Of a DNA stretch of 64,000 nucleotides, positions 46,285-54,674 are shown piece after piece. This DNA is from Candidatus Pedobacter colombiensis (GTDB lineage: Bacteria; Bacteroidota; Bacteroidia; Sphingobacteriales; Sphingobacteriaceae), in contig CP119313.1 in the NCBI GenBank assembly GCA_029202485.1, positions 3,596,001-3,660,000 on the forward strand, written 5' to 3'. The notes below the pieces were generated by a model. The model saw only the letters and a list, made by a program, of their open reading frames with translations. It did not search any database and was not told the origin of the DNA. A program made the translations under genes and the position numbers. The stretch's first letter is position 1; each line of letters opens with the position of its first letter.

Positions 46285-47385
46285 TTAACTATTTAAAGAA
46301 CCGTAAATAAGCAGTGCCTGTGATGCAATCAGGCGCTCTCCGGAAGAAACCCCGCTTTTAAGGTAAGCTTTCGTTCCATTGATACTAATTACATCAACCG
46401 GCCGGAGCTCAACATCCTTATTACCTTTAAGTACCACCACATAGTATTGACTATGATCATAGATTAGCGCAGTGCTGGCAATAGTAATCGCTTGTTTATG
46501 ATCCCTGATAATAATAGATATGGTAGCAAACATTTGTGGCTTCAAAGCATAATCCGGATTATCCAGTACCACCCTCATTTTCATCACCTTGGTTGTAGGG
46601 TCAAGCACATTCATGAGCTTATTTACTTTGCCTTTAAAAATCCTGTCGGGATAAGATATTGTGGTGACCTCAACGGGGTCCCCTTCATGTACCTTGCCTA
46701 TATTGGCCTCATAAACATTGGCCTGCACCCAAACATTCTTTAGGTCAGAAATGGTAAACATGCTCATGCCATTATCTGTCCGGATAGCCATTCCATTGGT
46801 TACATTTTTTTGAACAATAAAACCATTGAGTGGTGACTTTATAAAATACTCGCCATTTTTATTGTCACCATTAATGCTAAGCACTTTTTCTGCAGCCGTT
46901 TTTGCGGCTAGCGCCTGCTCGTAATTTACTTCAGCATTGGTTACCTCTACCTGTGAAGACAGCCCACTGCTAAAAAAGCTTTTTTGCTGATCCAACTGTT
47001 TTTTTGTCAGACGGACATTAGCTTCAGTATTAATCAATAAGGCATTGTAATTAGCAATCTCTGCACTCTTTATCATACCCAACACCTGCCCAGTCCTCAC
47101 AAAATCACCTGGCTGAACATTAATATTTTGTACATTTCCACTAATCATCGGAAAGATATTAGATACCTTATCCGTATTAAAATCAACAATGCCATTAAAT
47201 TTAATTGCATAAGTTAAATCCCCAGTCTTAACGGTATCAATTAAAAGGGTTTTCATTAAAGAATCAGGCACAATATACTTTTTCCTTTCTTCCGGTGCTT
47301 CTTTCGATCTGCAAGCCAAAAGAACCATAAGCAATCCAAGAACCAGAACGGAGCCGCTGTTAGTCTTAATGTATCTTGTATCCAT
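46285..47385 (-). CDS. CzcB-type RND efflux adaptor lipoprotein
   Basis: Periplasmic membrane fusion subunit of 366 aa for the CzcA-type pump. Lipobox LMVLLACRS with Cys25. Core order: ISGNVQNINVQPGDFVRTGQ (first lipoyl half), a hairpin (LTKKQLDQQKSFFSSG), IKSPLNGFIVQKNVTNGM (second half), and a beta-barrel with VWVQANVYEANIGKVHEGD. It lacks the HMBD seen in the copper adaptor, consistent with divalent substrates. It sits between the TolC (28 nt upstream) and pump genes. Confidence 0.9.
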   Translation of the reverse strand: MDTRYIKTNSGSVLVLGLLMVLLACRSKEAPEERKKYIVPDSLMKTLLIDTVKTGDLTYAIKFNGIVDFNTDKVSNIFPMISGNVQNINVQPGDFVRTGQVLGMIKSAEIANYNALLINTEANVRLTKKQLDQQKSFFSSGLSSQVEVTNAEVNYEQALAAKTAAEKVLSINGDNKNGEYFIKSPLNGFIVQKNVTNGMAIRTDNGMSMFTISDLKNVWVQANVYEANIGKVHEGDPVEVTTISYPDRIFKGKVNKLMNVLDPTTKVMKMRVVLDNPDYALKPQMFATISIIIRDHKQAITIASTALIYDHSQYYVVVLKGNKDVELRPVDVISINGTKAYLKSGVSSGERLIASQALLIYGSLNS

Positions 47386-47413
47386 AGGGCGTATTTATAT
47401 AGGTAGTGTTTAT

Positions 47414-48715
47414 TTATTTGTTAAAGAACGGGGTCCCGGTTACATAATTTAACTTCTCCAGCGAAGTAACCCGGTTAAGCAGTGCATTGTTCAGCAGCAA
47501 ACTATTGTTCTTAAAATCATCATAATAACTTAAAAAATCCAGTAAACCAATGTTTCTGGAGATATAGTTTTTAAGTACTTCCTGCACTAAATGCGTATAA
47601 TCCTGTTTAAATTTAGGGCTAAGACTATTGCAAAACAGCTCTAGTTTTAAGGCAATTTTATAATTGCTTGCCACATCACTTTCCACCTGGTTTTGCTGTT
47701 GCTGATACTGCATTTTACCTTGTTCAATAGCTACTCTTGCCTGACGGATGCCCCCCTGATTACGATTGAAAAACGGAAGTGAGAATGACAGCCCAATGCT
47801 GGTATAATTTGGGATGTAACTCCCTAATTTATCAAAATTACCACTTACCGTAATATCCGGGATGGCCAGTGCTTGCTGCACTTTTAAATTCACAGCATTG
47901 TAAGCCATATTTGCCTGAGCAATTTTTAAATCGCTGCGGTTCAGATTGGCAGAATCAAGCAATTTCTGATAAGGTACCGAGGTTAAGACCGGCTGTCCAT
48001 ATAAGTCATAATTATAGAGCGCCACCACCTCCGAAGTGGGTGACGCCTTGATCAGCATTTTAAATTCAGCATTTGTGCTCTCTATGCTGGATTGCAATGC
48101 AGTGTATTCGGCCTTTAAAGAATATAATAAAGACTGGATGCGTAATACTTCCTTTTCTGAAATATACCCCCTTTTATACTGCTCATCAAAAGCGACCAAA
48201 ATCTTCTCTAAAGCATTTATTTCCTGATTATACACTTTTTCAGATTGCTGCTGAAAGTAAATACTGTAAAAGTCGTTCCTCAGTGTATACCTTAAGGTTC
48301 TTAGCAGATCAAAAAACTGATAGGTAGCCTGTTCTACTCCTACTTTGGCCAATTGGATGTTCTTGTTCCTTTTCCCGGCTGTTAGAAAAAGCTGGGAAAT
48401 ACCAATGGTATACTCACCATTATGAGAAGGGATGGAATCACTCTGGCTTAGGTCCAGTATCTTTTTAGTAACCGGATTGTACAAAACGCTGCTGAGGTCG
48501 AGCTGAGGATTTTGGAACAATCTGGCGGTTATGACCTGCGCCTTTGCATTATCAATATTATAATGCTGGATCATCAATGCCAGGTTATTTTTTAAAAACT
48601 GATTCTCGGCCTCGTTTAAAGTGAGTTTAAGGGTATCTGCGGGTAGTCCTTGGGACTGTACAGGATGAACTATAGCAATATACATGAAGCAAAGCAGTAA
48701 CAACTTTAAACGCAT
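47414..48715 (-). CDS. CzcC-type TolC family outer membrane protein
   Basis: Outer-membrane channel of the CzcCBA-type system. The longest frame starts at 48757, but MRLKLLLLCFMYIAIVHPVQ at 48715 begins a normal signal peptide and is preferred. The mature protein follows the OEP pattern: LTLNEAENQFLKNNLALMIQ, RLFQNPQLDLSSVL, and the second half with SLPFFNRNQGGIRQARVA, a stretch highly typical of CzcC. First gene of a three-gene unit that diverges from the serine hydrolase gene. No metal-responsive regulator is adjacent. Confidence 0.9.
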   Translation of the reverse strand: MRLKLLLLCFMYIAIVHPVQSQGLPADTLKLTLNEAENQFLKNNLALMIQHYNIDNAKAQVITARLFQNPQLDLSSVLYNPVTKKILDLSQSDSIPSHNGEYTIGISQLFLTAGKRNKNIQLAKVGVEQATYQFFDLLRTLRYTLRNDFYSIYFQQQSEKVYNQEINALEKILVAFDEQYKRGYISEKEVLRIQSLLYSLKAEYTALQSSIESTNAEFKMLIKASPTSEVVALYNYDLYGQPVLTSVPYQKLLDSANLNRSDLKIAQANMAYNAVNLKVQQALAIPDITVSGNFDKLGSYIPNYTSIGLSFSLPFFNRNQGGIRQARVAIEQGKMQYQQQQNQVESDVASNYKIALKLELFCNSLSPKFKQDYTHLVQEVLKNYISRNIGLLDFLSYYDDFKNNSLLLNNALLNRVTSLEKLNYVTGTPFFNK

Positions 48716-48802
48716 ACACATAGTATTTAAACTAAATATATAAAAAAATACTTGCACAAAAAAAACGTATTTTCCATGATGACGTTTTCGTTTTGACTGT
48801 TA

Positions 48803-48810
48803 TATATTTG
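48803..48810 (+). promoter_or_regulatory. Candidate -7 box of serine hydrolase promoter
   Basis: TATATTTG matches the Bacteroidota -7 consensus TAnnTTTG exactly. It lies 41 nt before the preferred start at 48852. No TTG at the right -33 distance was found. Confidence 0.35.
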
Positions 48811-48851
48811 TGTATTAAGTTAAACACTTGCTTTATATTAGATATTTAATC

Positions 48852-49934
48852 ATGAAATTGACAAGAACTTTTACTTATTTATTGAAGTCTTCTTTTACGC
48901 TTGTTCTTGTATGTTTCGGCTTATGCTTAAATGCGCAAACCACTTCTCAAAAATTAGACTCCTGGCTTAACGAAAACACGCCGGATATGGGTGGCCGTGC
49001 AGTACTTATGGTCTATAAGAATGGAAAGGTGGTTTATACAGGTTCTGCAAACAGCATGAGCGTGGGCCAAAAGGTTACTTCAAGGATGATAGCCCGAAAA
49101 CAAGGAAAAACGGCAGACTTGCAGGATTATACGGTAAATACCCGGGTACAAATTGCAAGCTGCAGTAAATGGCTCAGTGCTGCATTAGTTATGACCTTTG
49201 TAGATGAGGGAAAACTTAAGACTACAGATACCATCGGAAAATACTTGCCTGTCCTATCAAAAAATGGCAAAGGCGGCATTACTCTTAGCGAATGTCTTTC
49301 TCATACAACCGGGATCAAGGCCCCCGGATTGAGAGAAAGTCTGCAAGATATGAAAGACATCAGTAGTATGGATGAGGCTGTAGCAAAGATCGCAACACTT
49401 CCTATGGAAGGTGTTCCTGGAAAAGTATTTAATTACAGCAATGTTGGTCTGCAGCTGGCTGGTGCAGTAATCGAAAAGATTAGCGGGGAAAGCTTTGAGC
49501 AGCTTTTCGCAGAACGGATTGCAAAACCATTGGATATGAAAAACACTGACTTTGGCCACAACAAAGTTTCCCTACCTGCAGGCGGCGCTTACAGTACTGC
49601 TGAAGATTACCTTAACTTTCTGGTCATGATTTTGAATAAAGGCACATTTAAGGGTAAACGGCTACTCAGTGAAAGCAGCATCAAGGAAATGCAAATCAAT
49701 CGCATTACTCCAGACGTGAAGATTGCCTACTCTCCCGCCGAAGCAGGGGCACCAGGTTACGGCTACGGGGAATGGATAACTTCAGGATCAGTGACTAGCC
49801 CCGGGCTATTCGGCAGTTATCCTGTAGTGGACAACACGAAAGGTTATGCCGCTTTTCTGGTTACTTTCTACCTGAAAAATAAAGGGAAACAGCAGCGGTA
49901 TGAGGAACTAAAAAAGCTTCTGGATACCATTTAA
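48852..49934 (+). CDS. Serine hydrolase, class C beta-lactamase / penicillin-binding fold
   Basis: Exported enzyme of 360 aa in the beta-lactamase-related (PF00144-type) family. I start at MKLTRTFTYL, which gives a signal peptide ending LNAQ; a longer frame from 48828 is possible. The active-site S-x-x-K is SCSK at 103-106, the Y-x-N motif is in FNYSNVG (about residue 196), and HTTGIKAP and GYGYGEW are the usual later motifs. The family includes esterases, D-aminopeptidases and muropeptidases as well as beta-lactamases, so resistance should not be assumed. Monocistronic. Confidence 0.88.
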   Translation: MKLTRTFTYLLKSSFTLVLVCFGLCLNAQTTSQKLDSWLNENTPDMGGRAVLMVYKNGKVVYTGSANSMSVGQKVTSRMIARKQGKTADLQDYTVNTRVQIASCSKWLSAALVMTFVDEGKLKTTDTIGKYLPVLSKNGKGGITLSECLSHTTGIKAPGLRESLQDMKDISSMDEAVAKIATLPMEGVPGKVFNYSNVGLQLAGAVIEKISGESFEQLFAERIAKPLDMKNTDFGHNKVSLPAGGAYSTAEDYLNFLVMILNKGTFKGKRLLSESSIKEMQINRITPDVKIAYSPAEAGAPGYGYGEWITSGSVTSPGLFGSYPVVDNTKGYAAFLVTFYLKNKGKQQRYEELKKLLDTI

Positions 49935-49997
49935 TCTACCTTATGTACTTTTGTTGCTTGCCCTGTCCAAGTAAAAGGTATTTTAACCACTCATAGA

Positions 49998-51137
49998 TTA
50001 ATTAGTCGCCTTTGGTGTAATGATTTGTCCTTGTTTAATCACAGTCGCATCTTTAGTCACTCCTGTTTTCATAATGACCTGATTAGTTTTTATAGCTTTA
50101 TTGACTTGATTTATAGAAAGCATACCCCCTGGAAGTATATGTGAATTCTTACGGTTTGCGATTTTTGCTAAAAAGCCATCACTACCAACAACTTTTCCAT
50201 TTGCATCAACCTTTAACCAATCCCCAGTACAGACAAAATCAACTCCTTCAGCTTTTAAGTAGCCATTATTTAAAGTACAAACTGCTGTTTTACCAGTAGA
50301 AAATGTACTTACAATAAAGGTATAAGTTTTATCAGGCTGAGCTGGCTTACCTGGCCCTGGAATCCATTTGATGGGATCATAAGCTGCAACAATATCAAAG
50401 GATACAGGCACTCCTACAGGAATTTGACTAGCTGTATAATTCAATTTACAGTACTCCTGATCGCTGTTATCAATGGTATATAAAATTGTACCCACGGGTT
50501 TTGAGCCGAGAAAATAACCATCCTGACCATTATAAGCTCCTTTAATAGCACTATTATCAAACTCATTCGTAGTAAACTGAAGTGGGCAATACGCCTTCAT
50601 CGTAAAAGCCCTGTAATATGGGAATATATCAGGATGATCAATTTCTGACTTTTTCCAATAAATACTTCCGCTGATAACCCCATTAGTGCTGTAGCTAATT
50701 GGTACTGGTGGTATTTTAGGAGCTCCCTCAGTTAAATCTATAGTAAGTATCTTCTGATCATTGTTCCATGAATTAATGGTATATTTAAATGGAGTAATAG
50801 CACTCACACTATAGCTGGCTGAGCCGATAAATGGATTGTCATAATATAGAATAAGACTGGTATCATAGGCCCCTTGTAATTTATACTTTATGGTCCCCTC
50901 CACACCACAGTAGGGAGAATTGAAAAGACCTATATATTGTCCATTATCAGAGGGCGGTATATGATCAGGCACCTTACTATGCCCTATATCACCATGATCT
51001 ACCTGATTATTTTCCAGAATAAGATTTTTTGAAGTATGGTTATTAATGTAAAAAATGAAATGCTGTGCGCTAGCTGTTTTAAAAGTAAAAAACAAGAAGG
51101 AGTAAATAGCCAGCGGAAATGTAATATGTACTTTCAT
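49998..51137 (-). CDS. Secreted protein with possible aegerolysin-like N-terminal domain
   Basis: Unrecognised exported protein of 379 aa. I start at MKVHITFPLAIYSF (51137), which yields a signal peptide ending TASAQ; the longer frame adds an implausible hydrophobic leader. The N-terminal 130 residues run INNHTSKNLILENNQ, then VDHGDIG, then IPPSDNGQ, then GVEGTIKYKL and YYDNPFIGSASYSV. This order resembles aegerolysin-type beta-sandwich proteins that bind membrane lipids. The rest is beta-rich with two Cys pairs, and the tail (VIMKTGVTKDATVIKQGQII) is unfamiliar. The resemblance is by eye only. Stands alone, convergent with the hydrolase gene. Confidence 0.55.
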   Translation of the reverse strand: MKVHITFPLAIYSFLFFTFKTASAQHFIFYINNHTSKNLILENNQVDHGDIGHSKVPDHIPPSDNGQYIGLFNSPYCGVEGTIKYKLQGAYDTSLILYYDNPFIGSASYSVSAITPFKYTINSWNNDQKILTIDLTEGAPKIPPVPISYSTNGVISGSIYWKKSEIDHPDIFPYYRAFTMKAYCPLQFTTNEFDNSAIKGAYNGQDGYFLGSKPVGTILYTIDNSDQEYCKLNYTASQIPVGVPVSFDIVAAYDPIKWIPGPGKPAQPDKTYTFIVSTFSTGKTAVCTLNNGYLKAEGVDFVCTGDWLKVDANGKVVGSDGFLAKIANRKNSHILPGGMLSINQVNKAIKTNQVIMKTGVTKDATVIKQGQIITPKATN

Positions 51138-51244
51138 CAGTGTAAAATTTAGTACTAATTTAAGCCACAACAAATCTGAAAAATAGTAAAAAATCGCCAG
51201 ACATAGCAGTTTTAATAATAGCAAGGTTCGAAGTAGCTAAAGCA

Positions 51245-52102
51245 CTATCCCTTTTCTTTTACTTTGGTCCGACCAAGCCATTTCTCCGTCTCTACCACAT
51301 TGAAATAAGGATTGTCTTTAAAGAGTTGTTTAATGATAGAAATATGATCATTGCCAATGATTAGGAATATGGCATTTTCTTTATAGTCTAACTGGGCAAG
51401 GATTTTTGAATAAATTAAGATGTTTCTGCGGTACCAATCGATGGTTAAATCGGCCCCTAAAAAATAATCAGATTCATTACTAAAGACATTGGTATTGCCA
51501 ATTTGCGGATAAACATTAATGTAATGCGCATGAGAGGTCTGTTGCACTCTGGCTGAATTAAGCCAGCGTAGGTATTCCAATAAGTCGACCGATTTACGAA
51601 CAGAATCACTTTTCATTAGCGTTGTTAAAGGTATGGTCATTCCCAACCCATTTTTCTTTGCCAGCTTATCCTGCTCATTGTGAGCCTTTGCATAGTTAAC
51701 TAACTTCTGATAATAAACACCGTACATTCCGGGATGATCACATTGAAAGATATGCGGGTGGTTGAGCGCAACTGCAATGCGAGCACCAACTTGCCAAATT
51801 TCATTTCTTAGCTTTCTTAAATTTCCCTTTCTATATTCCTGGTACGAGCTATCCATCTTATTTTTATACTCCCATTCGGGCATCCTCTCCACAAAAACCT
51901 TATCAGGCTTTAAGTTCACTACCTTAGTTGCAAGTTGTTTAATGCTTTCCTGATGCTTTTCATCATTAACATCGTAAGTTAAAGTGTCAACTTGATTGAA
52001 GTGAAAAGTACCCAACAGGTAAACATTGATTTTTTTCGTTTGGGCAAAGGCCGAAAGATGAAGCACCAGGAAAGAGAAAAATAGGATGATTCGTTTTTTC
52101 AT
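51245..52102 (-). CDS. DUF5694 (TraB/TIKI-like) domain protein, exported
   Basis: Exported protein of 285 aa. The start at MKKRIILFFSFLVLHLSAFAQ gives a clear signal peptide, so I reject the 29-codon extension in the longest frame. The mature part opens INVYLLGTFHFNQVD, then has KVFVERMPEWE and later FLIIGNDHISII. The GTFHF, VERxPE and GNDH motifs are those of the DUF5694 branch of the TraB/TIKI (EreA-like) superfamily, which includes metal-dependent proteases and esterases. The His and Glu residues needed for metal binding appear present. Substrate unknown. Confidence 0.75.
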   Translation of the reverse strand: MKKRIILFFSFLVLHLSAFAQTKKINVYLLGTFHFNQVDTLTYDVNDEKHQESIKQLATKVVNLKPDKVFVERMPEWEYKNKMDSSYQEYRKGNLRKLRNEIWQVGARIAVALNHPHIFQCDHPGMYGVYYQKLVNYAKAHNEQDKLAKKNGLGMTIPLTTLMKSDSVRKSVDLLEYLRWLNSARVQQTSHAHYINVYPQIGNTNVFSNESDYFLGADLTIDWYRRNILIYSKILAQLDYKENAIFLIIGNDHISIIKQLFKDNPYFNVVETEKWLGRTKVKEKG

Positions 52103-52315
52103 GAACAACGTTTTAAATATGAGTAATCCTCCAAAATAGAAGGTTTGTTCATATGACACCCGATTTAAAGAAACGTTGCATAGACACAAGAGTATTTTTC
52201 TTAAAAATATAAATCCTATATATCTTTAATTCCCAGCAAATACCAAATTGGTTTTTTCTTTACCTGTAATATTTTTATTGTAAATTCATTATTTGAAGAT
52301 AACAACTTTGATATT

Positions 52316-52735
52316 ATGAATAATTTTAAAACGAAACCATATCTAACCCTGATGATTTTTGCTTTAATGGCATTTTTCTTAATCTCAGGCTGTAAGGCGG
52401 GACTTGACAATCCTGCTAATTCATCTAAAGAGGTCGAGCAGGCTAATCTTATAAAATTAAAGAATGAAATCATAGAGCTGTCAAAAAAAGTGAGCTGTGA
52501 AGATGCTAAAGAATGGAAATTCATGCCAATAGGTGCAAAGGCCTGTGGCGGTCCATCAGACTATATCAGTTACTCCACTAAAATAGACACAAATGACTTT
52601 ATAAAAAAAGTTAACTTCTACACTGCCGAATCAGAGAAATTCAATAAGAAATGGGGGATTGTATCAGATTGTACTTTGCTTAACCCACCAAAAGAAATAA
52701 GATGTGAGAACGGAAAAGCAGTACTTATTTATTAA
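52316..52735 (+). CDS. Small lipoprotein, hypothetical
   Basis: A 139-aa protein with a lipoprotein signal (LMAFFLISGCKAG). The mature part contains a helix (EVEQANLIKLKNEIIELSKK), then CEDAKEWKFMPIGAKACGGP and later VSDCTLLNPPKEIRCENG, giving four cysteines that could form two disulfides in the periplasm. The segment WKFMPIGAKACGGPSDYISYS recurs in small Bacteroidota lipoproteins of unknown role. Alone on the plus strand, divergent from the DUF5694 gene. Confidence 0.7.
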   Translation: MNNFKTKPYLTLMIFALMAFFLISGCKAGLDNPANSSKEVEQANLIKLKNEIIELSKKVSCEDAKEWKFMPIGAKACGGPSDYISYSTKIDTNDFIKKVNFYTAESEKFNKKWGIVSDCTLLNPPKEIRCENGKAVLIY

Positions 52736-53128
52736 CAAACAAACCTTGAAGTTTTCCACTCCCACTATCTGCTTTACATCGGCAATATCCTACCCAAATA
52801 AACGCTATCTGTAACTCTTTTCCTAACTGCGCTGTTGATGTTTAAAAGCTATTCCATTGCTATCTATACCATAAACCTGTCCAGGAGCCACGAAAACCAG
52901 GGCACCATCTTCATAATCGTAGGGCTGACAGCCATATATCATGTCGCCACACTTGATATTTATCAAGAAATGTCCTACAAGCTGGAACATATCCCACTAG
53001 TGAACAGAAACAATATGAAAACTTATCTATTATATCTACTGTTATTTCTCACGGGATTGAGCCCTTATGGACAAGGGAGCCAGAGCAAGAATTTTAAGAT
53101 GAAAAGAAGATTCCTCGAACTACATTAA
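52736..53128 (+). pseudogene. Possible decayed reading frame
   Basis: Between the lipoprotein gene and the AAA ATPase gene, one plus frame is open apart from a single early stop (near 52799). It reads ...LFLTALLMFKSYSIAIYTIN and ends with a signal-peptide-like start, MKTYLLYLLLFLTGLSPYGQ at 53015, that stops 37 codons later. The codons around 52870-53000 look more GC-rich in third position than the neighbours. It could be a remnant of a membrane protein and a truncated exported protein, or chance. I do not recognise either part. Confidence 0.2.
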
Positions 53129-53158
53129 AGTTCGAACTTATTAAAATGAACCATCAAA

Positions 53159-54328
53159 TCACAGTTCACTTAAAATATTTTTCAAGAAAAATTGCAGTCC
53201 GCTAACTGTCGTTTTTTCATCCAAAGCATACTGCTTTTCGCCAGGCGTAATTACAAATGCCTTTTCCACCTGCAAATCATCCAATACATTATAAAAACCC
53301 TTAGAAAGAGAAGGAACTGTTGCATATTTAATTTCAATGGCAACTACTGGTTTAAGTCCGTCTACCAATATCACATCACATTCGGCCCCATGTTGCGTAC
53401 GGTAATAATACATCTCCAGATGTTTGGGTTTCAACTGATAGATCTGCTCGACAACATAGCTTTCCCAGGAAGCACCGACAATCAGGTTTAACGGAAGCTC
53501 TGCACTACTTTTGATGCGGTTTAACTGATGTAGTAAGCCACTGTCCCGAATATAAACTTTTGGTGCTTTTACCACACGTTTTCCAACATTAATGTACCAT
53601 GCAGGTAATTGTCTAACCATGAAAGCACCTTCCATGAAATCCAGATATCTCTTTATTGTTGTGCTGCTCACTCCCAATGCCCGGGCATAATTTTCTGCAG
53701 TCCAAATACTCCCTGTATTTGCAGCTAGCATATACCAAAAATTACGAATAAGTACCTCAGAAAGGTTAACTCCAAAAAGAAGGTTAAGATCACGTTCTAT
53801 ATATGCCCTGATAAAGTTTTCTGCCCATAGTGAAAACTGCTGATTGTTAGCACTTGTTAATGCGTTCGGAAATCCTCCCCTAAACCAATGCTGCTCTTGA
53901 GAAATACCACTATCAATTGCCTCCAATAAATTTATTGGAGACATTTCAGCAAAAGCAATACGCCCTGCTAAAGATTCAGAAACCCCTTTCACTAATGCTG
54001 GTGATGCAGAACCAGTAAGTATAAATCTTCCTGCTACTCTGTGTTGATCTATGATAGGTCTTAATTGTCGGAATAGATCCGGCACGCGTTGAATTTCATC
54101 AAGGACTATACAAGCATCTTTATATTGTTCAAACAAGAACGCAGGATTCTCCATACGCGCAATGTCATCGTCATTTTCAAGATCGAAGTATATTACTTGT
54201 TGTAGACTGCTTTTTAATAGCTCACGGGTGAGTGTGGTTTTCCCTACTTGCCTTGGACCTAGTAGAGCGACTGCTGGAAATGTCCTAAGCAATAAAACCA
54301 ATTCTTCTTGTATTCTACGTTCGATCAT
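53159..54328 (-). CDS. AAA ATPase with DUF4143 domain
   Basis: Cytoplasmic ATPase of 389 aa of the archaeal-type AAA/DUF4143 family. Walker A is GPRQVGKTT at 24-32, Walker B CIVLDEIQ at 73-80, and sensor 1 GSASP at 106-110. The middle has a winged-helix-like segment (NYARALGVSSTTIKRYLDF). The C-terminal DUF4143 part contains ECDVILVDG...VVAIEIK, an arrangement like the D...E-x-K of PD-(D/E)XK nucleases. Function is unsettled for the family. It is transcribed alone from a promoter that lies inside a perfect palindrome, and the -7 box ends only 4 nt before the start codon. Confidence 0.88.
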   Translation of the reverse strand: MIERRIQEELVLLLRTFPAVALLGPRQVGKTTLTRELLKSSLQQVIYFDLENDDDIARMENPAFLFEQYKDACIVLDEIQRVPDLFRQLRPIIDQHRVAGRFILTGSASPALVKGVSESLAGRIAFAEMSPINLLEAIDSGISQEQHWFRGGFPNALTSANNQQFSLWAENFIRAYIERDLNLLFGVNLSEVLIRNFWYMLAANTGSIWTAENYARALGVSSTTIKRYLDFMEGAFMVRQLPAWYINVGKRVVKAPKVYIRDSGLLHQLNRIKSSAELPLNLIVGASWESYVVEQIYQLKPKHLEMYYYRTQHGAECDVILVDGLKPVVAIEIKYATVPSLSKGFYNVLDDLQVEKAFVITPGEKQYALDEKTTVSGLQFFLKNILSEL

Positions 54329-54332
54329 AGAT

Positions 54333-54365
54333 CAAAAGTACATAATCTTCCGAGTAATATTCAAA
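54333..54365 (-). promoter_or_regulatory. Promoter of AAA/DUF4143 gene
   Basis: On the coding strand: TTTG (plus CAAA at 54362-54365), 21 nt, then TACTTTTG (plus CAAAAGTA at 54333-54340). Both elements match the Bacteroidota -33/-7 consensus. The start codon is 54326-54328, so transcription should begin at or next to the A of ATG, giving a leaderless mRNA. Confidence 0.55.
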
Positions 54366-54396
54366 TTTAATTTGAATATTACTCGGAAGATTATGT
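54340..54396. repeat. Perfect 57-nt palindrome (28-bp arms, 1-nt centre)
   Basis: The left arm 54340-54367 begins ACATAATCTTCCGAGTAAT and its exact reverse complement occupies 54369-54396, around a single T at 54368. The left arm covers the -33 element and the spacer of the promoter of the ATPase gene. This fits a dimeric operator or a cruciform. It lacks a T-tract and is not a terminator for either neighbour. Confidence 0.9.
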
Positions 54397-54460
54397 GAAA
54401 CCGTACTATTATCCATTTAATATTTTACAACAACAGAATAGTAGTAAATAATATTTAAGC

Positions 54461-54490
54461 AAAAAAAAAGCTGCAGATATGAATCTGCAA
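54461..54490 (-). terminator. Intrinsic terminator of tRNA-Leu
   Basis: Stem TGCAGAT (54472-54478) with ATCTGCA (54483-54489) around a 4-nt loop, followed on the minus strand by C and nine T. A textbook rho-independent terminator, about 55 nt after the tRNA 3' end. Confidence 0.8.
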
Positions 54491-54544
54491 CCTTTAGTAG
54501 TTTTTAAAATTTTTAACACCATACTAATACAGTGTTAAAATTCG

Positions 54545-54628
54545 TACCCGAGAGCAGATTCGAACTGCCACGCCGTTGCCAGCACCAGCCCCTCAAGCTG
54601 GCGCGTCTACCAATTTCACCACCCGGGT
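54545..54628 (-). tRNA. tRNA-Leu (anticodon GAG)
   Basis: An 84-nt tRNA gene. The 5' acceptor strand ACCCGGG pairs with CTCGGGT at the 3' end (one G-U pair). The D-arm region is GTGAAATTGGTAGACGCG. The anticodon stem CCAGC/GCTGG encloses the loop TTGAGGG, giving anticodon GAG for Leu codons CUC/CUU. A long variable arm (TGCTGGCAACGGCGT) marks the leucine class II type, and the T-loop is GTTCGAATC. The CCA end is not encoded. A promoter and a terminator flank it. Confidence 0.93.
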
Positions 54629-54642
54629 AGGTATTTATTGTG

Positions 54643-54674
54643 CAAATATAGATTTATTCAGATAATATCGTCAA
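54643..54674 (-). promoter_or_regulatory. Promoter of tRNA-Leu
   Basis: Coding strand: TTG (plus CAA at 54672-54674), 21 nt, TATATTTG (plus CAAATATA at 54643-54650), ending 14 nt before the tRNA 5' end. The -33 element lies inside the 3' end of the MBL gene. Confidence 0.55.

Noticed and set aside
48852..49934. Antibiotic-resistance beta-lactamase
   Set aside because: Only the general class C / PBP-like fold and S-x-x-K, Y-x-N motifs are seen, which many esterases and peptidases share.
54340..54396. Terminator or insertion-sequence end
   Set aside because: No T-tract on either side and no transposase or target-site duplication around it.
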